Assembly (NCBI GenBank): GCA_963762425.1
Contig: CAVXKY010000004.1
Coordinates: 558,001-622,000 of the forward strand
Reading direction: 5' to 3'
DNA from: REEB95 sp963762425
GTDB lineage: Bacteria > Pseudomonadota > Alphaproteobacteria > ATCC43930 > CGMCC-115725
Length of the DNA stretch: 64,000 nucleotides
A program made the translations under genes and the position numbers. The notes under the pieces are model-generated. The model saw nothing but the letters and a program-made list of their open reading frames with translations, searched no databases and was not told where the DNA came from. This document shows positions 18,032-27,124 of this stretch, in pieces (within the stretch, counting starts at the first letter, position 1; every line of letters begins with the position of its first letter).

Positions 18032-18586
18032 TCAGATGCGGGTCGATAGCCAGATGGCGAGACGCGAACCCGCCTTGATCGCGGTCAGGAGCAGGGGATA
18101 GGCCGGGGCCTCCTCGGCGCCATGCTGCAACGCGATGTCGCGGTGCTCGATCTCCTCGGCGCGGAACTGGGTCAGAACCGCCGCCAGATCGGGCTCGTCG
18201 CCGCCCAGCGTCTCGATCTGCCGGTGGTAATGCGCGTCGATCACTTCCTCGACCGCGACGGTGCAGGCCATGGCGGCGCGCTCGCCCATCAAGGCGGTGG
18301 CCGCGCCCAAGGCAAACCCCATGACATGCCACACCGGCGTCAGCGCGGTCGGGCGCACGCGGTGTTCAACCGCCAGCTGGTCGAAGGCGGCGAGATGCTT
18401 TTTTTCCTGCGCGGCCATGCGGCGGATTTCCTTGGCCGAGCGCTTGCCCTCGAGCACGGCGAGCTGCCCCTCATAGATGCGCGCAGCACCATACTCGCCG
18501 GCCTGGTCGACGCGAATGATGCGCTCGATCCGGGCGGCGGAGGCCGGATCGCCGGGCAGGCGGGGAGATCTGATTTTCCTGGTCAT
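18032..18586 (-). CDS. coq7: CoQ7 family demethoxyubiquinone hydroxylase
   Basis: 184 aa. Ferritin-like di-iron monooxygenase. Iron ligands are visible in RVDQAGEYGA, AQEKKHLAAF, VEEVIDAHY and EEIEHRD. It hydroxylates the C6 position of demethoxyubiquinone in the last steps of ubiquinone synthesis, at the membrane. The ATG at 18586 overlaps the dsbB stop (ATGA), so the two genes are coupled. Full length for the bacterial family. Confidence 0.95.
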   Translation of the reverse strand: MTRKIRSPRLPGDPASAARIERIIRVDQAGEYGAARIYEGQLAVLEGKRSAKEIRRMAAQEKKHLAAFDQLAVEHRVRPTALTPVWHVMGFALGAATALMGERAAMACTVAVEEVIDAHYHRQIETLGGDEPDLAAVLTQFRAEEIEHRDIALQHGAEEAPAYPLLLTAIKAGSRLAIWLSTRI

Positions 18587-19060
18587 GGGCGTTTCCTGAG
18601 CGACCAGAAGGCGAACACCGCGATCGCCAGCGAGCATATCGCATTCAAGGCGGCGAGCGACAAGCCCGCGATCGACCATTGGATTTCATCGCACAACACG
18701 ACCTTCTGGCCCAGGAGCCGCGCCTTGAACTGCTCGAGGGTTTCGGCGGCGCCGCCGGAGCTGGTGCAGGCGGACGGGCCGGCGAACCAGTGCTGCTCGA
18801 CGCCGGCGTGGTAGAAGCCCAGCGCCGTGCTGGCCAGGAACAGCACGCCCAGCAGCGCCAAGGTCGCGCGCTGCATGTTCATGGCGGGAAAGGCCAGCGC
18901 CGCCAGCGCCAGGACGATCGCCGCGTAATAGGGCCAGCGTTCGTACAGGCACAGCTCGCAAGGCACCAGCCCGCCCACAATATTGCGACAAGAGCGCCGT
19001 TCCCACCACGGCGACGGAAGCCAAAAGGACCAGGATCAGGGGAATACGGTACGACTTCAT
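18583..19060 (-). CDS. dsbB: DsbB-family disulfide bond formation protein (frameshifted)
   Basis: About 158 aa when repaired. Four membrane helices. The first periplasmic redox pair is in PCELCLYERWPY and the second pair in SACTSSG and VVLCDEIQW. It re-oxidises DsbA-type thiol oxidases by passing electrons to quinone. The frame breaks after LLSQY at about 18979, where the minus strand has tattgtg for tatgtg; deleting one T gives QYVGGLVPCELC. Coupled to coq7, whose product makes the quinone DsbB uses. Confidence 0.88.
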
Positions 19061-19086
19061 GAACGCATCCGTGCTGTTCTACCGGC

Positions 19087-19723
19087 TCAGTCCCGCGACT
19101 TTAGCCGATGCTTCCAGTGCCGCCAGATATACCAGCCGATCCCCAGGATCATCGCGGCGACCACGAGCCCGTCGAACCGGTGCAGGACTTCCTTGAACAG
19201 CGGGTCGCTGTTCCAACGCTCGCCCAGTTTGAACCCGATATACGCCAACGCATAGCACCAGAGCCAGGAGCCGAGGAAGGTATAAACCTGGAACTTGAGC
19301 TGGGGCATGCCGGCGATGCCGGCGGGCAAGGCGATGAAGGTGCGGATGACCGGCAAAAGCCGGCTCACGAACACGGTGATGCCGCCGAAGCGCTCGAAGA
19401 AACGGTGCGCCCGGTCCAGATCCCGCCGGCTCATCAGCACGTAAGGCGCCCCATCGGTCGACGAACGGCCGGCCGCCGTAAAAGCCGACCGCGTAAGCCA
19501 AGGTGGAACCGACATTGCAGCCGAGCGCGCCCGCCGTCGCGACCAAGAAGAGATCGAAACGTCCGGTGAAGGCCAAATATCCCGAAAACGGCATGATGAT
19601 TTCGGAGGGCAGCGGAATGCAGGCCGATTCGATCGCCATCAGGATGACGATCCCGCCATATCCCAGGGTCGAGATCGTGACGGTGATCATGCCGGCGAGC
19701 GACGCGATGAGGGTGTCAAGCAC
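19087..19723 (-). CDS. DedA/SNARE-associated family membrane protein (frameshifted)
   Basis: About 211 aa when repaired. DedA signature: ESACIPLPSEIIMPFSGYLA near the N-terminus, then FERFGG, FVSRLLPVIRTFIALPAG and GIAGMP. Members are polyprenyl-phosphate or phospholipid flippase-like transporters. GTG start at 19723. One extra G in a GGGG run (plus strand 19449-19452) breaks the frame after FVDRW; deletion gives RWAPYVLMSRRDLD. It lies upstream of dsbB and coq7 on the same strand. Confidence 0.87.
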
Positions 19724-19819
19724 GCTGGTTTGGATTCCTCTTCCCGGGCGGATACCGCGCCGCGCCCCACGGCAAGCGCGCGGCGATCTAGCCGGATATG
19801 CGCGTCCGGGGCAAGCGCG

Positions 19820-19847
19820 TTGACCGTCCCCGGCTTGACGCTATAGT
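19820..19847 (+). promoter_or_regulatory. Predicted promoter of tRNA-Leu
   Basis: TTGACC (19820-19825) and TATAGT (19842-19847) with a 16-base spacer lie 19 bases before the tRNA gene, a good match to a housekeeping promoter. Confidence 0.6.
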
Positions 19848-19865
19848 GGGCGGCTTTCGCGGGTT

Positions 19866-19952
19866 GCCCCTGTGGCGGAATTGGTAGACGCGGCAGACTC
19901 AAAATCTGTTATCCGCAAGGATGTGCTGGTTCGAGTCCGGCCAGGGGCACCA
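19866..19952 (+). tRNA. tRNA-Leu (anticodon CAA)
   Basis: 87 bases with encoded CCA. The acceptor stem GCCCCTG pairs with CAGGGGC. The anticodon stem GCAGA/TCTGT holds the loop CTCAAAA, so the anticodon is CAA, reading UUG codons. A long variable arm (about TTATCCGCAAGGAT) marks a class II tRNA, and the T loop reads GGTTCGAGTCC. A possible integration point: everything from here to about 32 kb is accessory in character. Confidence 0.96.
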
Positions 19953-20101
19953 TTGAAATCAAGAAGTTACTGATACGCAATTACGCTGTGTTGAGGCGGT
20001 CCGGGTGAGTGGCAACCACCCGGCAACCAGCTTACTCAATCTCAACTCCGAACGATGCGCCAGCGGAAATACCTAGGCGAGCCTTGAGGGGCGACTTGCC
20101 A

Positions 20102-20129
20102 ATGTCCGGTTTCCACCAAAAGCGGACAT
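20102..20129. repeat. REP-like palindrome, copy 1
   Basis: The arms ATGTCCGGTTT and AAAAGCGGACAT are imperfect inverted repeats around CCACC. The same arms recur at 20147, 29224 and 29269 and at the ends of the IS30 element. Confidence 0.75.
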
Positions 20130-20146
20130 CGACGGTTTGCTGTTTT

Positions 20147-20172
20147 ATGTCCGCTTTGTGCCAAAAGCGGAC
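20147..20172. repeat. REP-like palindrome, copy 2
   Basis: The arms ATGTCCGCTTT and AAAAGCGGAC flank TGTGCC. Only 17 bases after copy 1, in the same orientation. Confidence 0.75.
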
Positions 20173-20275
20173 CTTGCTTGCTTCCCTAGGATCGCAGCAC
20201 TTCGGAATACGATCACCTTGGCCGCTGCCGCGAACTGGTTCTTGGCCATCTCGAAAACTGGGCCGGAATAGATGG

Positions 20276-21010
20276 TCAAGGAAAGCCCCGCGTCCGTGTT
20301 CGATTGACGATTGTTTTACCGTGCAGGCCTAATGGCGACGAAGCGTTGACCATCAGATTCGGCGCGGTGACGGTCTTCGTGAGCACGCATTCGATCGGCG
20401 TGTCGTGTTCGACTATGCGGAATGCGACGGGCACTCGGTGATCGTCGAGCCACACCACGTCGCGCTTGCGTCCTTGAATGACGTATTCCCGCACGCGCTC
20501 CAACGCGTCTTCGACGGTCATCGTGGTTTCCTGGCCGCTGGTTACGCTCACATGATCCACGAGCCCGGTTTTGGTCGACATCATCAGGTCCGAATGCGTG
20601 AGCATGCCGGCGACCCATGGATTGGATGTCTCCACGTCGGCCGGCGCCGATGTCACGCCCTGCGGCGTGGTGATGGCGAACCGGTCGCCTTCGGCCCGGC
20701 CGGTAATTTCGACGTTCTTGCCGTTGGTCTGCGTTACGCCGTGAAAGAGGATCAGCCGGCCGTTACGCCATTCCTCGTGGCGCGTTGCGTCCTGGCGAAA
20801 CATCGTGATGCCGAGTATACGGACCGCAACGTGCACCACGGTTTCGACGTCGATCGTGCCGACGTTCTGTTCGATCGTGTTGGTGAAAGTACCGATGGTG
20901 CCGAAGATCGGGTGCTGAATACGGTACTCATAGACCGTCGGCGCCGCGCAAGCAGGCCCGGCCAGCACAATGGTCAGCGCAACGCTCGACGCCAACAATC
21001 GGCAATTCAT
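20276..21010 (-). CDS. DUF6134-like secreted protein
   Basis: 244 aa. A signal peptide (MNCRLLASSVALTIVLAG, then PACA) leads a beta-rich protein with YRIQHPIFGTIGTFTN and VHVAVRILGITMFRQD. I recognise it as close to DUF6134, a family of uncharacterised proteobacterial exported proteins, but this is from memory of the motif. No function is known. The C-terminal tail after TVTAPNL runs close to the repeat region and could be altered. It is the first gene of the accessory region. Confidence 0.7.
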   Translation of the reverse strand: MNCRLLASSVALTIVLAGPACAAPTVYEYRIQHPIFGTIGTFTNTIEQNVGTIDVETVVHVAVRILGITMFRQDATRHEEWRNGRLILFHGVTQTNGKNVEITGRAEGDRFAITTPQGVTSAPADVETSNPWVAGMLTHSDLMMSTKTGLVDHVSVTSGQETTMTVEDALERVREYVIQGRKRDVVWLDDHRVPVAFRIVEHDTPIECVLTKTVTAPNLMVNASSPLGLHGKTIVNRTRTRGFP

Positions 21011-21298
21011 GGCATAAATCTAGCATAGGTCGGTGGGCCTGCGAAGCGGTTCGCCCGGTTCATGCCGCGTGCCGCCGCAGGCTACCTGATCGCGATGAAA
21101 GACCACACCGTCTTCGGCTTCGCTTGTGGGAGAGGTGGACCGACAAGGCGGGCGGCGAGACGACCCGCTCATGCACGATCATGACGACTGATCCCAACAC
21201 ATTATGTGGACGGATCCATGCTCTTCACGGCAAACGGCGAGAATGTCCTAATTTGATTCTGCGAATGTCCTAATTACCCTCAAAACCGGACAGCGGTC
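21011..21298. other. Gene-free stretch with short direct repeats
   Basis: No gene is recognised. The last 60 bases contain GAATGTCCTAATT twice (21241-21253 and 21263-21275), followed by the IS30 element. It may be the residue of another mobile element. Confidence 0.5.
21241..21275 (+). repeat. Direct repeat of GAATGTCCTAATT
   Basis: Two exact 13-base copies, 22 bases apart start to start, separated by TGATTCTGC. They may be multiple-binding-site ends of a lost insertion sequence or a regulator site; nothing nearby decides. Confidence 0.6.
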
Positions 21299-22555
21299 CA
21301 ATGTCCGCTTTGGGTGGCGGATTCAATTGGTCAGCGCAACACCTTCTAATCATGTCAGATGAGGAGGGATGCGTATGGATGGGATGCGACCGAGGTTCAC
21401 GGCCCGGCAGAGGGCTGAGCTGTGGGAGCGCTGGAGGGGTGGCCAGTGCGTAGCCGATATTGCCCGAGCGCTGGAGCGCAGGAACAAGAGCGGCGTCTAT
21501 CGGGTTCTGGTACTCAATGGAGGGATTGCCCCGGCGGCACGGCGGAGAGCTCCGGTAGCGTTGCGGCTTGAGGAGCGTGAGGAGATCTCGCGCGGGATTG
21601 CCGCCGGTAGCTCGATGCGTCGAATCGCGGCCAGCCTGGGGCGCACGCCTTCCACGGTCAGTCGGGAGGTAAGGCGCAATGGAGGATGTGGTGGCTATCG
21701 CGCGAACGAGGCCGATAGGCGCGCCTGGGCGCGAGGGTTGCGTCCGAAGCCGTGTCGCCTGGCGAGTCATCCGGGGCTACGATGGCGCGTCGCCCAGAAG
21801 CTTGCGCTCCAGTGGTCGCCGGAGCAGATCTCGGGATGGCTGAAGCGGGAGTTTGGCTGCGACCAAGACATGCGGGTATCTCACGAAACGATCTATCGCA
21901 GTCTTTTTGTTCAGACGCGCGGCGTGCTGAAGAAGGAGCTGATGGTGCAGCTGCGCACGGCACGGCAGATGCGCCAGGCCAAGAGCGGCACGGCGAAGAA
22001 CGGGCTGGGGCAGATCGTGGATGCCGTCTCGATCCGCGAGCGCCCAGCCGAGGCCGAGGACCGTGCCGTGCCAGGGCACTGGGAAGGCGATTTGCTCTCC
22101 GGAGGCAACAACACCCACATCGCGACGCTGGTGGAACGCCAGACCCGCTTTGTGATGCTGATTAAGGTCCCGAGCAAGGACACGGTCACCGTGGTCGGCG
22201 CGCTCGCCGAGCATGTGCGCAAGCTTCCCGCAGAACTGCGCCGCTCACTGACCTGGGACCGCGGCAAGGAGATGGCCGAGCACAAGGCCTTCACCGTCGC
22301 CACCGACGTGAAGGTCTACTTCTGCGATCCGCGCAGCCCCTGGCAGCGCGGCAGCAACGAGAACACCAACGGCTTGCTGCGCCAGTACTTCCCCAAAGGG
22401 AAAGATCTATCGGTCCACTCTCAGGCGTACCTCAACAAGATCGCATTGCGCCTGAACCAACGTCCCAGGAAGACATTGGCCTATGAATGCCCTGCCGATA
22501 GACTACGAGCAGTGTTGCAATGACCGGTTGAACCCGCCACCCAAAGCGGACATTG
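21299..22555 (+). mobile_element. IS30-family insertion sequence
   Basis: 1257 bases bounded by a perfect 22-base inverted repeat, CAATGTCCGCTTTGGGTGGC plus GG (21299-21320 and, inverted, 22534-22555). The match continues imperfectly inward for about 20 more bases (TTCAA, GGTCA, GCAAC shared). The inner part ATTCAATTGGTCAGCGCAAC closely resembles the end of E. coli IS30. One full transposase gene is inside. The outer ATGTCCGCTTTGGG arms match the REP-like repeats of this region, so the true element end may lie about 14 bases further in. No clear target duplication could be assigned. Confidence 0.85.
21369..22523 (+). CDS. IS30-family transposase
   Basis: 384 aa. The N-terminal part holds helix-turn-helix motifs (RIAASLGRTPSTVSREVRRN). 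The DDE catalytic core has Asp241 in HWEGDLLSGG, Asp297 in LTWDRGKEMAEH and Glu331 in GSNENTNGLLRQYFPKG, with the 33-residue D-E spacing of this family. The reading frame is intact, so the element could be active. Codon use and gene length match a complete IS30 transposase. Confidence 0.96.
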   Translation: MRMDGMRPRFTARQRAELWERWRGGQCVADIARALERRNKSGVYRVLVLNGGIAPAARRRAPVALRLEEREEISRGIAAGSSMRRIAASLGRTPSTVSREVRRNGGCGGYRANEADRRAWARGLRPKPCRLASHPGLRWRVAQKLALQWSPEQISGWLKREFGCDQDMRVSHETIYRSLFVQTRGVLKKELMVQLRTARQMRQAKSGTAKNGLGQIVDAVSIRERPAEAEDRAVPGHWEGDLLSGGNNTHIATLVERQTRFVMLIKVPSKDTVTVVGALAEHVRKLPAELRRSLTWDRGKEMAEHKAFTVATDVKVYFCDPRSPWQRGSNENTNGLLRQYFPKGKDLSVHSQAYLNKIALRLNQRPRKTLAYECPADRLRAVLQ

Positions 22556-22573
22556 AAACAGTGATGTCAATCT

Positions 22574-22966
22574 TCAGGGACGGGCGACCTGCCACGCACC
22601 ATTGAGAAGGCCATTGCCGGTCGTCTGATCCGGCTTTTGGTCTTTTGTCCAGGTGTAAAGAGGCTTGTCCTTATACGCCCACTGCTTCGTGTTATCCGGC
22701 CTGGTGACGACCGACCAGTCGCCGCTCGCCTTGGCGTCGGCGGGCGTAGCGAAGGGCGGCCAGTTAATCGCACATTGGCCGGTGCAGTTAGACTTGTCGT
22801 TGCCGTCTTTTTTGAAGGTGTAGAGCGTCATCCCATGTTCGTTCGCCAGCACCATGCCAAGCGACGTCTTCTCCGTCTTGGCCGGGCCTGACATGGCCGC
22901 CAATGCCAAGACCGGCGACAGCGTGAGGAACAGAGCGGACATCAAAAGCGGGGACAGGAATCGCAT
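22574..22966 (-). CDS. COG4315-like secreted repeat protein
   Basis: 130 aa from ATG at 22966, which has GGAG six bases upstream. A signal peptide (MRFLSPLLMSALFLTLS) is followed by the secreted-repeat motif seen in COG4315/PF03640 proteins: GMTLYTFKKDGNDKSNCTGQC, split around DGND, then NWPPF and KPLYTWTKDQKPD. Family members are small periplasmic or lipid-anchored proteins of unknown function, often near redox or stress genes. It sits just beyond the IS30 right end. Confidence 0.8.
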   Translation of the reverse strand: MRFLSPLLMSALFLTLSPVLALAAMSGPAKTEKTSLGMVLANEHGMTLYTFKKDGNDKSNCTGQCAINWPPFATPADAKASGDWSVVTRPDNTKQWAYKDKPLYTWTKDQKPDQTTGNGLLNGAWQVARP

Positions 22967-23325
22967 GGATATCTCCGATCGTTGGAGTGCAGAGGTTTGG
23001 TAGACGGGAACGGCGTGGACCGTGCTAGTCCGATGCGCCACGCTGGAACCTGCCAGATCTGATGGAAACAGATCGAAGATTACGGGAGGCTGGAGGCAGC
23101 GTGAAAATCAATTCATGAAAAACAATTCATCACTTGGTGCAACTGTAGGATGGTCTTCAGTGGCGTCAGCCAGCGTCGCAGTTGCCCCGTTCTGTCACGA
23201 ATGGTCAAGCCATCGGGGCAGATAATGGTCAGCGTCGAAGATCGAAGAGCGTCTTGTAGGAGAGCGGCTAACCGGTCAGTGCTCTTTTTGGTTACGACCT
23301 TCTTGCACCCAGGGCACTTAAACCT
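22967..23325. other. Gene-free stretch
   Basis: 359 bases between the secreted protein and PPK2, both on the minus strand. It should hold the promoter of the secreted protein and the 3' end of the PPK2 transcript. No terminator, RNA or further gene was recognised. Confidence 0.5.
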
Positions 23326-24198
23326 TCACTTCGCAAGCCGCTTGCGGATCGCCTGCAATTCCCGCCGGCGCTTTGCGCTCGTTTTCGGGTAGGTCATTTC
23401 GAGCCCTTCGAGCGTATCGAGGACGATCTGGGATACGATCAGCCGGGTGTTCTCCTTGTCGTCGGCGGGAACGACATACCAGGGGGCGTCGCTCGTGCTG
23501 GTCGCGCCGAGACATTCCTCATAGGCCTTCATGTAATGCTTCCAGAATTTCCGCTCCGCGATGTCCGCAAGGCTGAATTTCCAGTTCTTTTCCGGCTCGT
23601 CGATGCGCGCCAGAAAGCGCTTTCGCTGCTCCTCCTTCGAGAGGTGGAGGAAGAACTTGATGATGCGGGTTCCGTTGACGTGGAGGTGCTTTTCCAAATC
23701 CACGATCGAACGATACCGGTCGTGCCAGACCGTCTTGTCGTCACGCGGCGCAGTCCGGCAGACCCTCGCTGCGGAGAATGTCGCGATGCACGCGGACGAT
23801 CAGCACCTCCTCGTAATAGGATCGGTTGAAGATGCCGATCCGTCCGCGTTCCGGCAGATCGCGGGTGGTGCGCCAGAGAAAATCGTGCTGCAATTCGGTG
23901 GCGCTGGGATGCTTGAAGCTGAATACCTGGCAGCCTTGCGGATTGACCCCGGACATCACGTGCTTGATGGCGCCGTCTTTTCCGGCCGCGTCCATCGCCT
24001 GAAAGATCAGCAGGACGGCATAGCGGTTTGATGCATAGAGCAGCTGTTGCTGCGCGCTCAGCCGCGCAACATGCTCTTCCAGGAAGCTTTTGATACTGCT
24101 CCTTCGACTTGTACACGGGGTCGACGATCGTCGGCCATTTCTTGAGGTTGACCTCGTCTCCCTCGCTTACGCGGAAATCCTTGGCATGTGATTTTCAT
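23326..24198 (-). CDS. ppk2: PPK2-family polyphosphate kinase (three frameshifts)
   Basis: About 290 aa once three +1 indels (about 23752, 24082 and 24186) are removed. Typical PPK2 core: MDAAGKDGAIKHVMSG (Walker A-like), FKHPSATELQHDFLWR, RGRIGIFNRSYYEEVL (Walker B region) and KFFLHLSKEEQRKRF. PPK2 uses polyphosphate to make ATP or GTP from the diphosphate. ATG at 24198 is preceded by AGGAAGACG. It lies 28 bases after the proton-ATPase stop on the same strand, so the two are probably one operon in which polyphosphate could feed the pump. Confidence 0.87.
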
Positions 24199-24226
24199 CG
24201 TCTTCCTTCCGGCGGCGAAGCGCGCT

Positions 24227-26612
24227 CTAGGTGATCCTAAGACGGCGAAAAACCGGAACCTTCACCAAATCCAGGATGACGGCGAAGGCAATGCCGCGGC
24301 AAGCGTGCCGACCACCACCAAGGCCGGCAAGGGCGTCATTGCGATCCCGCCGACGGCCAATGTCGAGGCGATCGAGAAGATCGGCAACGGACGACACGAC
24401 AAGCCAGAGGCTTGGGCGAGAGGCCCACAGATGCCGGCGTTCGCGAATGGCATAGATCGTCGCCTGACTGCCGAACACGAAGGCGATAAAGGCCAGCGTT
24501 CTCAGCGCATCAATGCCGAAGCCCATCCGAAATTCGCCGAACGGCCAGGACACCGGTGCAGAAGGCCAGCTAGGCAGATACCCATGATGACGCCGGCGAT
24601 CGTCAGGTTGCCGATGCGCCAGGCATTCGGCATCGGCGATGGCCGCACATTGTCCGTGGTCAACGACATGGCGAGGAAATCGCCGGCGATCATGACGATG
24701 ACCATCAGCAGCGGGGTCAGGATCGCCTGCCCGGTCATGATCAAGCCGACCACCAGAAAGAGCACCTGTCACGATCTTCTTGATGATGGAGTTCAGCGTA
24801 TAGGTCAGGATGCGCTGGAACGTCACGCGGCCTTCCTTGACCGCGGCGACGATGCCGGCGAGCCGGGTTCGGTCAGCACCATGCCGGCGGCCGACTTGGC
24901 GACGTCGGTCGCGGTCGAGACCGCAATCCCGATCTGCGCCTGGCGCAGCGCCGGCGCATCGTTGGCGCCGTCGCCGCACATGCCGACGGTATGGCCGCCC
25001 TTCTGGAACGCCTTGACGAGCTTGTACTTGTCCTCCGGCAGCACGCCGGCGAAGACCGCGAATTGTCTCAGGGTGGACGGCGTCCGGGATCGGCCCGGGC
25101 GGACAGAGGGCGCCATCGAGCCCCACCGCATGCGCCACGATGGCTGCCGTCGCCGGCGCATCGCCCGTCACCATCACCGTGCGCACGCCGAGCCCATGCA
25201 ATTCGGTGACGAGCGCCGCCGAGTCCGTGCGAGGCGGGTCGCTGAGCGCGATGAGCCCGACCAGCTTCATCGCCTTCGGCGGTCCGGCCGCGACCGCCAG
25301 CACCCGGAAACCCTGCTCCTCGAGCTCGTTCGCTGCGGCTGTCGCGGTCGGCGACGGCTGGGCGAGGCCGATGACCACGGCAAAGGCGCCCTTCACGACA
25401 CGTTGCGTGCCGCCGCCGGCGTCCGTGACCGTCGCCTCGGACATCTTCGTCGCCGGATCGAACGGCACGAACTTGATCATCTTCGGCGCATCGGAGACAG
25501 CCTTGCCCGAGGCGGCGGATCGAATGGCTCCATCTACCGGGTCCTGCCCGCCGTCCGAGCTGGCCAGCGCGGCCAGCGCCAGAACATGCGCCTCGTCGAA
25601 AGCCGGGCATCGGGCGAACGGTCGTCACCGTCAGCGCATTGCGCGTCAGCGTGCCGGTCTTGTCGGCGCACAACACATCCATCGTTGCCGCTTCGTCCAC
25701 CGCGGAGAGACGCGTCGGCAGAACGCCCAGCTTTGCCAAGGCCCGCGCGCCGAGCGCCGCCGCAAGAGTAAAGGTTGCCGGCAGCGCAACCGGGATCGAT
25801 GCCAGGACCGCCGTCAGGACGAGGGGGATGATCTCGGCAAGCGGCATCTTGAGAAAGCAGGCATAGGCCACCAGCAGCACGATGACGACGCCGTTGAACA
25901 GCCGCGAGATTGCGCACCACGCGCAGCACCGCCTTCTGCTGGGAACTCACGACATGGGCGGTGCGGACGAGCTCCGCGGTGCGGCCGAATTTGGTGCGCG
26001 CTCCGGTCGCCGTGACCTCCGCCACCGCCTCGCCGCGCCGCACCAACGCCCCGGCATAGGTCTGAACACCCGCGCCGGCTTCGATCGGGCACCGATTCGC
26101 CGGTGAGCATGGATTGGTCGAGCAGGATTTCTCCCGCGATGAGGCGCACATCCGCGGCAACCACGCCGCCGAGCGACAGCTTCACCACGTCGCCCGGCAC
26201 CAGCTCGGCGGCGGGCAGGGTTTTCCATGCGCCGTCGCGCCGGACGGACGCGCTCAACGCGAGCCGCGACTTCAGCGCGGCAAGGGTTGCCTGGGCGCGG
26301 CTCTCCTGGAACAGCCCGAGTGCGGCATTGAACACCAGGAGAGCGGCGATGATCGCGGCCTCGACATACTTGCCGAGCACCAGTTCGAGCACGATCGCCG
26401 CCTCGAGCATCCACGGCACCGGCGCCCAGAATTTCTCGAGCGCCATGCGCAACGGATGCACGCGACGTATCGGGCATCGCATTCGGGCCGAAGTTCTCCA
26501 GCCGGCGGCGCGCCTCGTCGCTCGTCAGGCCGTTCGGCAGGTCGTTCTTTATGGCGATCGCTGATTTGGCGGGCAACGCGCTTGCAGAGGGCGGCGAAAC
26601 AGTCGTGGCCAT
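24227..26612 (-). pseudogene. P-type proton ATPase (type III, plasma-membrane type), many frameshifts
   Basis: About 790 aa if repaired. Start ATG at 26612 (MATTVSPP). Successive frames give NAMPDTS, KFWAPVPWMLEAA, the actuator LTGESVP, VLASIPVALPATFTL in helix 4, the phosphorylation site LCADKTGTLTRN, VMVTGDAPATA and GMCGDGANDAPALRQA. It exports protons and supports pH homeostasis. At least nine single-base indels occur, most +1 and at least two -1, at about 26464, 26090, 25915, 25610, 25060, 24870, 24770, 24570, 24545, 24390 and 24290. Every protein block between them is excellent, with no in-frame stop from substitution; hence I suspect sequence error rather than a dead gene. Confidence 0.85.
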
Positions 26613-26906
26613 GATCAATCCTATCCTCGGTGGTTCGTCGTACTCCACGTTGTTGATCTTAAAGATTCCCATGCAGCTTGCTGGGGACGGCCTGACTATG
26701 GCCTCCTTAGCGCGTTAATCGCCGGCCGCTACCTAAAATATTTGTAAGAGCAGGACATGGATGCGGCCAAGCGCGCCTGTCACGCAAAAGGCGGTCGATA
26801 TCCTTCGGAAAATTCATTTAAAACATTTTGGCCATTCCGTTAGCTTTCCACTAAGGGCGGTCCACCGGGAGACGAACGAGAATCTCCCAAGCGGGATGAA
26901 GAGGGC
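26613..26906. other. Divergent intergenic region upstream of the proton ATPase
   Basis: 294 bases, lower in G+C than its surroundings (CTAAAATATTTGTAAG near 26732). It should contain the minus-strand promoter of the ATPase-PPK2 pair. No specific site could be assigned. Confidence 0.45.
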
Positions 26907-27116
26907 ATGTGGCACATGTGGCACTGGATCAACGACCATTGGACCGCGTTGAGCGACATCGGCTTAGCCTGGATCGTGCCGGTCCTCGTCGCGTTCATCG
27001 CCGGCCGGCTACTGCGGAGCGAGTATCGCGGCCGGCAATCCGGCATCACGCTTGCCGCGGTGCGGATGGACGAGGACGGCGCCGAAAAGATGAAAAATAT
27101 TCGCTCCGCCGCCTAA
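26907..27116 (+). CDS. Small single-pass membrane protein, unknown
   Basis: 69 aa. One hydrophobic helix (GLAWIVPVLVAFIAG) follows a His/Trp-rich start (MWHMWHWINDHW) that could bind metal or heme; a charged C-terminal tail follows. AGAGGG lies close to the ATG. No family recognised. The gene ends nine bases before the next start. Moderate support only. Confidence 0.4.
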   Translation: MWHMWHWINDHWTALSDIGLAWIVPVLVAFIAGRLLRSEYRGRQSGITLAAVRMDEDGAEKMKNIRSAA

Positions 27117-27124
27117 CCCGGTTT

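Larger units (their letters stand above)
19953..20275. other. Gene-free stretch after the tRNA with two REP-like hairpins
   Basis: No gene is supported. It holds two inverted repeats listed separately (20102-20129 and 20147-20172). Short open frames here encode peptides such as MSALCQKRTL that are read-throughs of the repeat. Confidence 0.6.

Noticed and set aside
19953..20332. 107-residue plus-strand open frame after the tRNA
   Set aside because: It is a read-through of two REP-like hairpins (MSALCQKRTL), a known kind of spurious product.
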